Shown here: positions 36,476 through 44,960 of the stretch, piece after piece
Numbering within the stretch: position 1 is the stretch's first letter
Layout of the letters: each line of letters starts with the position of its first letter
Program-made: the position numbers and the translations under genes
Assembly: GCF_027587175.1 (NCBI RefSeq)
Contig: NZ_JAPCID010000033.1
Coordinates: 1-64,000, forward strand
Length of the DNA: 64,000 nucleotides
DNA from: Solirubrobacter deserti
Lineage (GTDB): Bacteria; Actinomycetota; Thermoleophilia; Solirubrobacterales; Solirubrobacteraceae
Reading direction: 5' to 3'
The notes under the pieces: model-generated
The model's database searches: none
What the model saw: only the letters and a program-made list of their open reading frames with translations
Told to the model about the DNA's origin: nothing

Positions 36476-38174
36476 GAGGCTCCTCCGCATTGAAGCGGTC
36501 CATGAGGTCTAGGATCTCGTCGCGGAGTACGGCGTCCGCGAAGACGTGAAGCTGCTCGGTCGGCCTCGTCGTCGCGGTGTAGAACAGCGACCGCGCACGG
36601 TCGCCGTGGACTTCAGTGATGTCCGTGACGAGGACAATCGGCGCTTCAAGCCCTTTGAAGGCTTGAACCGTCGCGTAGCCGATGAGATTACGGCCCCGAT
36701 CCTGCCCGTAGGGCTGAAGGCGGTCCTTCCAAGGGGAGGGCAGGCGTTTCGCGACGCAGTCGCGGACAGGAGAGAGAAGCACGATGTCGCGGCCCTCGGC
36801 GCCCGCAGCGTAGAGCTCTGCCAGGACCGCCTGCACTTCCTGCGCCTCGTCGTCGGCGCCGGTGAAGTAGCGAACCCGGGGCGCGGGCCCACCATCAGGA
36901 CGGCGAACTGCCGCATAGGCGGGAGTCAGCTCGGACAGCATCGTCACCCAGCGAGCGATGCGCGGCGTATTCCGGCAGTTTGCTCGCAGCGCGTAGACGG
37001 GGATGGAACTCCGTGCAGCAAGGAACTCGTCGAGACTCACATTCGCCGCGTCGAAGAGCGCCTGCCGCTCGAAGTCGCCGAAGAATGTCCAGCGCCCCGA
37101 CGACAATCCGCCGGCGAGTCGCAAGTCCAGGAAGTCGAGGTACGTATCACGCAACAAGTCCTGGGCTTCATCGACCACCAGCCGGTCGTATGTCCCGCCG
37201 CCGTCTTGCTCGAGGAGCGCAGACACCGCGAGGTCGGGGAGCTCATCCCGGAACCACGCCTCGGTGGCCGCCTGAGGTTGGACGGCTCCGGCCGCGCGAA
37301 GCATGTGGGTGTGCAACGTTCCTGCAGTGACTCCGGTCAGCTCCTTCGCCTGCTCGGAGATCCAAGCCCCGAGAAGGCGGTTGAAGCAAACCAGCAAGAC
37401 GCGTTCGCCCTCCGCGGAGGCGCGGCGCGCGGCTTCAAGCGCGAGTAGCGTCTTGCCAGTCCCCGCAGGCCCTTCGAACACGACGCGGGGGTTGCGGCTC
37501 ATTCCGTCGAGGGCGGCGTATTGCTCCTCCGTGTAGGAGAGGAGCTCCGCCGCGGCTTCGTCCCGGCGACGAGCGGCCGGCTGGGCCACTTCGAACGCGG
37601 GGCGCAGTGCCGCCACGATAACGTCACACTCGCGCCGGCTCGGGACGCCTTCGATGGCCTTGTGCGGCAGACAGGCGCGCGCTTTAGCGAGCACCCGCGT
37701 CACAAGCTCCCCAATGGACGCACGCCGCAAGTCGCGGTTGTCGATGACCTCCCATTCGTTCCACTCGACAGCGGGTTCGCGGAAATCGACGTGCGTGAAC
37801 GCGACCGCTGCCCAGGCGATGACCGCATCGGCTTCAGCGCGGCGCCGCTCTCTGAGCACGCGGAGCAGCGAGTACATGTTGTCCTCGGCCTGCTTGAAGG
37901 GACTCCGCGTCGTGAGGGGGTCGTTCCCTAGGCGCCAACGGCCGTCCGCTTCCCTTGACACTCGCCGGTGAGCTTTTACCTCGAGGCACAGCATCCCGAG
38001 GCCCGGCGCGATCACCACGAAGTCCGCTTCTCCACGCATCTGGCTGATGTGCCGCGGCAGATTGAACGAGTGCAGGACGGTCCATCCTTCCGTGGCTGGG
38101 TCGTCACGGAAGCGCCGGAAGAGCTCTTGCTCGCCCGGGCTCGCGGTATCCGGGCCGATAGCAGCAGGGATCAT
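36468..38174 (-). CDS. NERD nuclease-related domain fused to UvrD-like helicase
   Basis: The 568-residue protein has an N-terminal NERD domain (about 12-130) with RGEADFVVIAPGLGMLCLEV followed by the lysine of the E-V-K core. A UvrD/Rep-type helicase follows, with Walker A GPAGTGKTLLALEAA (about 235), the Walker B DEQD-type motif VVDEAQDLLRD, ATVQAFKGLEAP and FYTATTRP. NERD-UvrD proteins are frequent in defence islands; the first domain may cut or bind DNA ends. ATG 38174 overlaps the previous stop in ATGA. Such a helicase is not a standard DISARM component, so this operon is a variant. Confidence 0.88.
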   Translation of the reverse strand: MIPAAIGPDTASPGEQELFRRFRDDPATEGWTVLHSFNLPRHISQMRGEADFVVIAPGLGMLCLEVKAHRRVSREADGRWRLGNDPLTTRSPFKQAEDNMYSLLRVLRERRRAEADAVIAWAAVAFTHVDFREPAVEWNEWEVIDNRDLRRASIGELVTRVLAKARACLPHKAIEGVPSRRECDVIVAALRPAFEVAQPAARRRDEAAAELLSYTEEQYAALDGMSRNPRVVFEGPAGTGKTLLALEAARRASAEGERVLLVCFNRLLGAWISEQAKELTGVTAGTLHTHMLRAAGAVQPQAATEAWFRDELPDLAVSALLEQDGGGTYDRLVVDEAQDLLRDTYLDFLDLRLAGGLSSGRWTFFGDFERQALFDAANVSLDEFLAARSSIPVYALRANCRNTPRIARWVTMLSELTPAYAAVRRPDGGPAPRVRYFTGADDEAQEVQAVLAELYAAGAEGRDIVLLSPVRDCVAKRLPSPWKDRLQPYGQDRGRNLIGYATVQAFKGLEAPIVLVTDITEVHGDRARSLFYTATTRPTEQLHVFADAVLRDEILDLMDRFNAEEPHA

Positions 38175-39673
38175 CCGAGCCACAGGTCACCTTCGATCTC
38201 GAAGACCCTGCGGAGCCGGCTTCGTGGGACGGCGGCGAGGTCCGGAGCGCGACCGGTGATGCGGGCCACGCGAAGAGTTCCTTCCCCGTCAATCTCCTCA
38301 ACCTCATAGTCGTCCCAGCCGTTTTGCAAGAGAGTGGTGAGGTTTGCCTCTTGTAGTTCTGCGAGGAGCAGCCGCCGGATTTCGTTCCCGGCCTTGGTAT
38401 GGGCCTTCGCGATCTTGCCCATGGCGTCCCACAACGCCTCCGCGTTCGCCTCTCCGACAAGAGAGCAGATCGCGGCGAAGTCGCTGTAATCCCGCGTCTT
38501 GATGCTCGTCGGGTCAGCCCACCGCCGGACGTTGGCCTCAGAGGCGATAGTGCTGCCGAGGCGCCGGAGCTTCCTCGCGACCAGCGCAACGCCAGCCTCA
38601 TTAAGCTCAGCGTTGAGGGCACCCTTGAGCCGCTGCTGAAGCCGCCGGAGATGCGCGGCTTCTGTCCCGAGGAGCCTGTCCGCATAGTTGCGGACGTAGT
38701 TCTCATCACCCTCTGTCCGCACTACCAAGAAGTCGCCGGGAACGAGCTCTGACACCAGGGACTGGTGGACGAGGAGCTCCTCGTCGACCTCCGCTACGTT
38801 CGCTCGCGCGCCGTCCCGGCTTTCGAAATAGACGCCCTGCCCGGACGCCAGCACGAACAAGGCTGCTTCGACTGGTTCCCCCCAGCCTTCAACATCGCTG
38901 TGCCGGGCCGCTCGGGTCACCGCACTCCACTCGATGCGAGGAACGACATCAGCGGCGTCGACCAACGACCGCCCGGGTCGAGGCTCCCGCGCCGGAGCCT
39001 CCTCTAGTGCCTGGCGGACTCGCTTCTCGCTGCCGTCCACAAGATCAAGCTCGGGACCGCGGTCGCGAAGCCACCCGAAACGCACGAAGACAAACCGCTC
39101 CGCGCGCGGAGCTCGTAGTACCCGGCTGGGGAACCACGCTGAGGGTCCGACGGCCACAACGTCGCTCGCAGTCGTGCGGCTCAGCTCCGCCGCGGTCAAC
39201 ACGGGCGTTCCCGGAAAAGCTTCACCGACGGCGCCGGCGTGACGGCCATCGACGAGCAAGATCGCGGCACCCTCCCGGCGCCAGATCTGGCCGGAAACGG
39301 CGTCGCCGAGCGGGTCGTCCCCGCAGGCCCACAGGTGCTCAAGCGTGTCGGCGACGGTAAGCGCGAGCTGCGAGTGATCGGGCGCGACCTCGGGTGCACG
39401 GCGCAGGCGCGGCAGGACGGCGTCCGCCACGGCCTGGACGTCAATCGCGCGGGAGTTCACCGGCAGCGGAACCGTAGCCAATCGCCAGCGCAGCGCGCGC
39501 AGCGGACGGGCGATGCTCGCCCAGTATCCCTCAGACGCTTCGTCTCCGACGGAGCGGAGCAGCAACTGGATCTGAGACGAGAACTCTTCGATGGTCGGGT
39601 TCTCGATGATCGCCTGGCGCCCTGTCCATGTCCTTGCGAGCTTGTGCAACCCGTCTGCGGTGAAGAGAGTCAC
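38171..39673 (-). CDS. Unknown protein of the DISARM-like operon, 500 residues
   Basis: It starts with GTG 39673, overlapping the previous stop in GTGA. The first half includes a possible nucleotide-binding-like fold (ILLVDGRHAGAVGEAFPGTP and SDVVAVGPSAWFPSRVL). The second half is helical and acidic, with LVVRTEGDENYVRNYADRLL and a final RLRRVFEIEGDLWLG. No catalytic motif is certain. Together with the preceding 337-residue protein its size approaches DrmE (about 790 residues), the unknown protein of class 2 DISARM, so a split DrmE is one hypothesis. I cannot confirm it by sequence. Confidence 0.75.
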   Translation of the reverse strand: MTLFTADGLHKLARTWTGRQAIIENPTIEEFSSQIQLLLRSVGDEASEGYWASIARPLRALRWRLATVPLPVNSRAIDVQAVADAVLPRLRRAPEVAPDHSQLALTVADTLEHLWACGDDPLGDAVSGQIWRREGAAILLVDGRHAGAVGEAFPGTPVLTAAELSRTTASDVVAVGPSAWFPSRVLRAPRAERFVFVRFGWLRDRGPELDLVDGSEKRVRQALEEAPAREPRPGRSLVDAADVVPRIEWSAVTRAARHSDVEGWGEPVEAALFVLASGQGVYFESRDGARANVAEVDEELLVHQSLVSELVPGDFLVVRTEGDENYVRNYADRLLGTEAAHLRRLQQRLKGALNAELNEAGVALVARKLRRLGSTIASEANVRRWADPTSIKTRDYSDFAAICSLVGEANAEALWDAMGKIAKAHTKAGNEIRRLLLAELQEANLTTLLQNGWDDYEVEEIDGEGTLRVARITGRAPDLAAVPRSRLRRVFEIEGDLWLG

Positions 39674-40683
39674 GCCACCTCCGCAAATGCCACGAACTCG
39701 ATGCCGTCCGGGACCACGAGACGCCAAGCGAGTTCTGTGTCCGGCTGGGCGTAGGCCATGTCCTGTGCGAGTTCGGCGCAAGCGTCTTCCGCGCTAATCG
39801 TCGAGCGGTCGAGCACGACGAGCTTGTGAGCTGTAGGCCAGAGGTGCCTGTAGCGGAGGAAAGCGCGACCGCCGTCCAGAACGGCGAGTTTCGGGGCGAG
39901 CTCTCGGTGAGCCGGCGTCGGCTCCACCGACGACGGGACCGCGACGGCGCGATAGAAGCGGTGGGCGTCCCGGAACTGCTGGACGCGTGCGATGTTCTGC
40001 AAGACCCCTGATCGAGCCTCTTCAGGTCCGCCACTTGGCAGCAACGGCTCATCGCAGAACTCTGTCTCCACAGCGGCCAGCGTGCTGACAAGCACGACAT
40101 CGCAGCGCTTGGTGGTCGCGAACGTGAGCGCTGCGGAGTCGCCGACCAGAGCCCGGAGCAGCGGCGACGTCCGCACCGTTCGTGCCTGAAGCGTCTCGCC
40201 GGCTTCATCTTCACCGGCTAGGCGGACCTTCAGAGCATGTGAAACATGGAGCTTCCGGGTCTCGTTCCTCCGCAACTGGAAGGAGATGAGTTCCTGCCCG
40301 TCGATAGGCGACGGTTCGAAGCCGCACCAACGCCCGTCATACACCTTGTCCTTCGGGCCGAAGTACTTGATTGGCGTCTTGGGCGGCGTGTTGCGCAGCA
40401 CCTCAACGTGGGCCGCGAGATCGTCAGGCGCCATCGGACTGAGCTCATCGCAGCGCTGTACAGCCGCTGCAACCGCGAACACCGCGGCAAAGTCCCGGGT
40501 CGGCACTGACACGACCGCCGTCGTCGGTCGACCCGCCGGCACCCCGGCCAGGCCCCGGCCCAGGTGCGCCATGAAGGCGGCCCAGTCTGGGATCCGAGTG
40601 CGGCGTGCGTGACCGTCGCCGTCCTTGGCGCCCAGGAACCACAGATCTGAGACTTTCGGTGAAGACCGGCCAACCACTTGCAC
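39670..40683 (-). CDS. Unknown first protein of the DISARM-like operon, 337 residues
   Basis: The operon begins with GTG 40683, a few nucleotides after the predicted transcription start. The protein has a central alpha/beta character (TAVVSVPTRDFAAVFAVAAA, CDVVLVSTLAAVETEF, KLVVLDRSTISAEDACAELA). It includes a short phosphate-loop-like or Rossmann-like arrangement but no Walker A. The final HKLVVLDRS...WRLVVPDGIEFVAF pattern suggests two strands of a nucleotide-fold domain. It is translationally coupled to the next gene. Function unknown; a DrmE N-terminal half is possible. Confidence 0.75.
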   Translation of the reverse strand: MQVVGRSSPKVSDLWFLGAKDGDGHARRTRIPDWAAFMAHLGRGLAGVPAGRPTTAVVSVPTRDFAAVFAVAAAVQRCDELSPMAPDDLAAHVEVLRNTPPKTPIKYFGPKDKVYDGRWCGFEPSPIDGQELISFQLRRNETRKLHVSHALKVRLAGEDEAGETLQARTVRTSPLLRALVGDSAALTFATTKRCDVVLVSTLAAVETEFCDEPLLPSGGPEEARSGVLQNIARVQQFRDAHRFYRAVAVPSSVEPTPAHRELAPKLAVLDGGRAFLRYRHLWPTAHKLVVLDRSTISAEDACAELAQDMAYAQPDTELAWRLVVPDGIEFVAFAEVA

Positions 40684-40693
40684 GAAGTCGAGG

Positions 40694-40723
40694 AAGGTAT
40701 GCCGGACCTGACAGCTACGTCAA
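40694..40723 (-). promoter_or_regulatory. Promoter of the DISARM-like operon
   Basis: On the minus strand TTGACG (40718-40723) and TACCTT (40694-40699) are 18 nt apart. The start GTG at 40683 is 10 nt after the -10 box, so the 5' leader would be only a few nucleotides. Confidence 0.6.
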
Positions 40724-40839
40724 CCTCCTACGGCGATACGGACGAACGTTCGACATCGACGGCGATCCGCTCGAGGCAGCAGCGCGTGGAGCACCGCTCG
40801 ACAAAGGTGGAGGTCGACCAGTGCCCCGACGCTGTGGGG

Positions 40840-41856
40840 CTACGCAGCGCGGCGACCTGGACGCTCATCGGCGTCTCTCAGGACTGCCGCGATCTCCCGT
40901 GCAACTGCCTCAGCGACAGGGGGCGGGAACGCGTTGCCGATCTGTCGATACTGAGCGGTCTTGCGGCCGGCGAACGCCCAGTCGTCGTCGAACCCCTGAA
41001 TTCGGGCCGCCATGCGGACGGTGAGGCGAGGCATTTCACTGAACCCAGGCATTGGAGCGGAGTCCGCGATTCCTCGGCCGTCGACGCCCATCGCTGCCCA
41101 CTCACGCCTCGCTCTCGTCGGTCCGAGGTCCGGGCCGCCATGTTTCTTCGACCCGCCAACGAGCGTCGGCGCGATGCGGCTTGCGTTGGTGCGCCAGGCA
41201 TCGGCCCCTTCCCAGCCGTTCGCCGCCATCAGGTCGTGCAAGCAGTCGCCGACAGTCGGGGGCCTGACGACCGACGGCGCTGGCCACTGAAAGTTCCAGG
41301 CAAGATCAGGCGGGAGCGCTACCAGGATCGTCCTCGGACGCAGCTGGGGGACACCATAGTCAGCAGCCTGCAACAGCCGCCATGCGGGTTCGTAACCCAT
41401 GCGCCGCAGCTGGTCGTCGATAGCCGCGCGGTAGGCGGTGAACTTCGGATCGAGGAGCCCCCGGACGTTCTCGAGCAGCACCGCCCGCGGCCAGCACTCG
41501 CCGACAAGCCGCAGAGCTTCGGGAAACAGGTTGCGTTCGTCGTCGGCTCCGAGTTGCTTTCCGGCCGCACTGAACGGCGGGCACGGAACACCGCCGGCCA
41601 AGAGATCGACCTTCCCTTCCCACTCCAACGCCGAGAAGCCGCGCACATCGCCCGGCGTGCCGCCGACCGGTACCGCCTCGCCTACCCGAGGCCCGATGAC
41701 CTTCCACCTCGGCCGGTTGATGCGCAGAGTCTCGGCGGCGTGTGCGTCGATCTCCACAAGCACTTGATGCTCGAATCCAGCCCGCTCGACCCCGAGCGCC
41801 TGGCCTCCGGCCCCAGCGCAGATCTCGATCGAAGTTAGTTGAGTCATGGCCTTCAT
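40840..41856 (-). CDS. C5-cytosine DNA methyltransferase (M1)
   Basis: The 338-residue enzyme has the m5C methyltransferase motifs in order: I ICAGAGGQALG, IV GGVPCPPFS with the catalytic cysteine, VI LLENVRG, VIII PQLRPRTILVAL, and the target-recognition region followed by IX and X (YRQIGNAFPPPVAEAVA). The recognition stretch IAPTLVGGSKKHGGPDLGPT is shared with the second methyltransferase at 42760-43788, so both probably methylate GCCGGC. It is on the same strand as the DISARM-like operon and lies 156 bp upstream. It may protect against the NgoMIV-family enzyme and also serve as a DrmMII-like methylase. Start ATG 41856 has GGAG nearby; ATG 41847 is possible. Confidence 0.92.
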   Translation of the reverse strand: MKAMTQLTSIEICAGAGGQALGVERAGFEHQVLVEIDAHAAETLRINRPRWKVIGPRVGEAVPVGGTPGDVRGFSALEWEGKVDLLAGGVPCPPFSAAGKQLGADDERNLFPEALRLVGECWPRAVLLENVRGLLDPKFTAYRAAIDDQLRRMGYEPAWRLLQAADYGVPQLRPRTILVALPPDLAWNFQWPAPSVVRPPTVGDCLHDLMAANGWEGADAWRTNASRIAPTLVGGSKKHGGPDLGPTRARREWAAMGVDGRGIADSAPMPGFSEMPRLTVRMAARIQGFDDDWAFAGRKTAQYRQIGNAFPPPVAEAVAREIAAVLRDADERPGRRAA

Positions 41857-42042
41857 AGGGCTCCGCGGCGCGAATTCGCCCCCTACACCGGACGACCGCT
41901 CCCCGTTCGCGCGGCAATGCCCGCGTGGCTCTTGGGGCGCGCGAGGAATCGAGACGCCGGGAGCCGGCTCAGCCACGGGTAGGCTCGAGAAGTGCCAGTT
42001 CCTGTCCCCCCGCCCCCTGGACCGTCCGCGCGAAGCGCGAAC

Positions 42043-42438
42043 ATGCGGGCCAACAGGCGCCGCGACACGAGCCCCGAGCTCGCTGTCCGCCGGATGTTGC
42101 ATCGCCAGGGATTTCGCTACCGCGTCGACTATCCGATCAAGGTCCCCGCACGAAGGTCAATCCGCTCAGACATCGTCTTTACAGGCGCCCGAATCTGTAT
42201 TCGGATCCAGGGATGCTGGTGGCACGGATGCCCTGACTGCTCCAAGAAGCGCAAGCCACCCTCGGCGGGATACTGGAGTGCGAAGATTGCCCGCAACGCG
42301 GAACGTGACGCGGAGCAGCTCGCGGCCCTTAGAGCCGCCGGGTGGACCGTCCTGACCTACTGGGAGCATGAGGATCCGGCGGCCGTAGTCGCTGACATCC
42401 AGGTTCATTTGGCCGAAGCGCGTCAACGAGTCGTGTGA
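42043..42438 (+). CDS. vsr: Very short patch repair endonuclease
   Basis: Vsr nicks DNA 5' of T in T:G mismatches made by deamination of 5-methylcytosine, starting repair to C:G. This 131-residue protein has the usual TSPELAVRRMLHRQGFRYRV and SDIVFTGARI, the active-site region GCWWHGCPDC and RNAERDAEQLAALRAAGWTV. The residue before GCWWH is Gln, where many homologues have Asp or His. ATG 42043 is preferred, since family similarity starts within a few residues. It lies between two C5-methyltransferase genes, as expected for its role. It is divergent from M1. Confidence 0.92.
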   Translation: MRANRRRDTSPELAVRRMLHRQGFRYRVDYPIKVPARRSIRSDIVFTGARICIRIQGCWWHGCPDCSKKRKPPSAGYWSAKIARNAERDAEQLAALRAAGWTVLTYWEHEDPAAVVADIQVHLAEARQRVV

Positions 42439-42489
42439 ACAAGCCGATGACCACTCCCGCCCCATTCATCCTCACGCCGCGATGACGGG

Positions 42490-42642
42490 ATGGTCGAGCT
42501 GCGTGCGTTCAGCGACGATTCGGACGATCCGATCGTTCTGCCCTTGGACGCGGTTGACGGCCACGCCTTCGGCGTCGCCGTAGCCGATGTCCTATCCGCG
42601 CTCGACGCGGGGACCATCCGTTGCCTCGCACGCAACTCGTGA
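42490..42642 (+). CDS. Possible small protein, 50 residues
   Basis: Between vsr and the second methyltransferase a 50-codon frame starts at ATG 42490. The product is acidic (MVELRAFSDDSDDP at the start) with a helical second half (VAVADVLSALDAGTIRCLA). Codon third positions are mostly G or C. No strong ribosome site is seen. R-M loci often carry small control proteins, but no helix-turn-helix is apparent here, so the role is open. Confidence 0.4.
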   Translation: MVELRAFSDDSDDPIVLPLDAVDGHAFGVAVADVLSALDAGTIRCLARNS

Positions 42643-42747
42643 TCTCTGGCCGAACCGTCGTGATCAGCGGCACTGAGGACGGGGGACTGAGCTCGAGATC
42701 GAGCGCCCGCGGGCGTGAGAACACACGGTCGCGTCCGAGGCGCGTCC

Positions 42748-42753
42748 TATCTT
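42748..42753 (+). promoter_or_regulatory. -10 box TATCTT for leaderless methyltransferase M2
   Basis: TATCTT lies 6 nt before GTG 42760 and there is no ribosome site, the same layout as other leaderless genes in the window. Confidence 0.5.
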
Positions 42754-42759
42754 CTCGGC

Positions 42760-43788
42760 GTGGATTCGCCAGCTCAACTGACCTCGGTGGAGATCTGCGC
42801 TGGAGCCGGTGGCCAAGCGCACGGACTCGAGAACGCGGGGTTCAAGCATCTCGCGCTCGTCGAGAACGACCGCTGGTGCTGCGAGACGCTTCGCGCCCGC
42901 CGGCCGTGGCGCGACCAGGTCCGGGAACTCAGCGTCAAGGAGTGGAAAGCCACGACGTTCAAGGGCCAGGTCGATCTGTTCGCTGGCGGTGTCCCTTGTC
43001 CCCCGTTCTCACGTGCCGGACGCCGGCTCGGGGCAGACGATGAGCGTGACCTGTTCCCCACCGCGATCGAGCTCATCAGCGAGTGCGAGCCGCGAGCTGT
43101 GATGCTGGAGAATGTGCGCGGGCTTCTCGCGACCGACTTCGACGACTACCGTCGTGACGTCATCGAAGGCCCTCTCAAGGAGATGGGCTACGTCCCGCGA
43201 TGGAAGCTGCTCGAAGCGCGGGACTACGGAGTGCCGCAGTTGCGCCCCCGGGTTCTCCTCGTGGCCCTAAAGGAAGACGCCGATGAGCACTTCGCGTGGC
43301 CCGATCAGGATCCGGACGCGACGAGTTCCGTGGGTGAGGTCCTCCGCCGCGAGATGGGCCGCGGCGGTTGGAAGGGCGCAACGGAGTGGGCGCAACGAGC
43401 CAAGGGCATCGCTCCCACGCTCGTAGGCGGCTCCAAGAAGCACGGCGGGCCGGATCTCGGCCCCACACAGGCAAAGAAACAGTGGGCGGCGATGGGAGTC
43501 AACGGGCATCTGGTGGCTACCGAGCCGCCCGGGCCGGACTTCCCTCTCGACGGGAATCCCGTGCTCACCGTGCGCATGACGGCGATGCTGCAAGGGTTCC
43601 CGCGCGACTGGCCGTTTCAGGGAAGCAAGACCGCGGCGTACCGCCAGGTCGGCAACGCGTTCCCGCCCCCCGTCGCCGAAGCTGTCGGCAGGAAGATCCG
43701 CGCCGCGCTGATCGCCTCAGCACCAGCGGCTCTCCCGGCGGTTCTGCCGACGCGCGTCGAGCGCGGGCACGGGCGCGCAGCGGCGTAG
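42760..43788 (+). CDS. C5-cytosine DNA methyltransferase (M2, NaeI partner)
   Basis: The 342-residue enzyme has motif I ICAGAGGQAHG, IV GGVPCPPFS, VI MLENVRG, VIII PQLRPRVLLVAL and the X region YRQVGNAFPPPVAEAVG. Its recognition stretch GIAPTLVGGSKKHGGPDLGPT matches that of M1. It is followed 56 bp later by the NaeI-family endonuclease gene on the same strand, so it should be the cognate methylase protecting GCCGGC. Leaderless start at GTG 42760 would ensure early translation, useful for a methylase that must act before the nuclease. Confidence 0.93.
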   Translation: MDSPAQLTSVEICAGAGGQAHGLENAGFKHLALVENDRWCCETLRARRPWRDQVRELSVKEWKATTFKGQVDLFAGGVPCPPFSRAGRRLGADDERDLFPTAIELISECEPRAVMLENVRGLLATDFDDYRRDVIEGPLKEMGYVPRWKLLEARDYGVPQLRPRVLLVALKEDADEHFAWPDQDPDATSSVGEVLRREMGRGGWKGATEWAQRAKGIAPTLVGGSKKHGGPDLGPTQAKKQWAAMGVNGHLVATEPPGPDFPLDGNPVLTVRMTAMLQGFPRDWPFQGSKTAAYRQVGNAFPPPVAEAVGRKIRAALIASAPAALPAVLPTRVERGHGRAAA

Positions 43789-43844
43789 GTTCCTGGCTTC
43801 GGCCGGGACATAGGACATAGGCATCGCGCGGCGAAGCCCGCGTG

Positions 43845-44855
43845 ATGCCTCGTACTCCCGCTAGCGGGAAGCTCATTCCGCGCACGAAGCGACTGCGCGC
43901 CGAACCCCGGCGCGTTCCCGGGTCTGATCCGCCCGCACGCGGCGATGATTCAGAGCTCGACCGCGTGGCGGACTACATCCGTTCCGCCGACCCTGATGGC
44001 GAGAGGGTCGGCGAGGTTCTTCGCGACACCTACGACCAGCTTCTTGACGGTCAGAACACGGGTCGCTGGGATTGGCTCACGCTGCGGAAGACCGAGAAGA
44101 CCCACATGGGGACTTTGGTCGAGATCAACCTGCACCGCGAGTTCGACTTCGACGACGGCGACAAGATGGACTACCGGATCGCCGGCATCGACGTCGACTG
44201 CAAGTTTTCCCAGGCCATCGGGGGCTGGGAGATGCCGCCGGAGTCTCTTGGGCACCTGTGTCTCGTCGTCTGGGCCAGCGACGATCTCGCCCGCTGGGAG
44301 GCAGGACTGATCCGGGTACGCGAACACCTCCTTCGGCCAGGCGGCAATCGCGACGCCAAGCGCCGGCTCACCGACGAGGGTGAGAGCCGCATCCTATGGC
44401 TCTACGACAAGCCTGCCCTCCCCGAGAACCTGCTCCTACACCTCGGCGAGGAAGCCCGTGAGCGGATCTTCACCGCAAGTAGTGGCCAGCGGCGCATCAA
44501 CGAGCTCTTCAGGTCCGTTACCGGCAGGATCATCCGCCGGGCAGTCATCCTGACCGTCGCGATGCAAGACGACAGCTTGAAGCGTGCGCGGGACGCCCGG
44601 CTACCGAAGCATCTCGGCAGCGAGGGATACCTGGTTCTCGGTCATCAAGAACAGGACCCGCTCGTGGCCGCAGCCCTAGACCTTCCAGTACCTCGAAAGG
44701 GCGAGTTCATCAGCATCCGGGTCACTCCGCATCACGGAGAACCGTGTGCCGGCGTCGCCGAGATCAATGGAACCTTGTGGCGGGTCGCTGATCCGCACGA
44801 TCCCCCCGGCGTTGCCCCGCAGCTCAGCCGTGTCTCTCGCCGGACCGCTGGCTAG
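43845..44855 (+). CDS. NaeI-family type II restriction endonuclease (GCCGGC)
   Basis: The 336-residue protein matches NaeI (317 residues), a type IIE enzyme that cuts GCCGGC and needs a second bound site. Shared text runs the length of the protein: GQNTGRWDWLTLRKTEKTHM, TLVEINLHREFDFDDGD, the catalytic core DYRIAGIDVDCKFS (aspartates and lysine), and LPENLLLHLGEEARERIF. It continues with INELFRSVTGRIIRRAVI and ILGHQ-like text followed by LPVPRKGEF. An N-terminal extension of about 20 basic residues is extra. Start is ATG 43845 (or the adjacent GTG 43842). Together with M2 it forms a complete R-M system. Confidence 0.93.
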   Translation: MPRTPASGKLIPRTKRLRAEPRRVPGSDPPARGDDSELDRVADYIRSADPDGERVGEVLRDTYDQLLDGQNTGRWDWLTLRKTEKTHMGTLVEINLHREFDFDDGDKMDYRIAGIDVDCKFSQAIGGWEMPPESLGHLCLVVWASDDLARWEAGLIRVREHLLRPGGNRDAKRRLTDEGESRILWLYDKPALPENLLLHLGEEARERIFTASSGQRRINELFRSVTGRIIRRAVILTVAMQDDSLKRARDARLPKHLGSEGYLVLGHQEQDPLVAAALDLPVPRKGEFISIRVTPHHGEPCAGVAEINGTLWRVADPHDPPGVAPQLSRVSRRTAG

Positions 44856-44960
44856 AGTGCGGCAAAGTCGTGACTCCGCGCGTGCGTCCCGGATGCACGG
44901 CTTGCGTGACCCGCCGCGCCGCGATGACGGTCTTGGAGCAGGTTGGCGCCGCTGAAGTCG

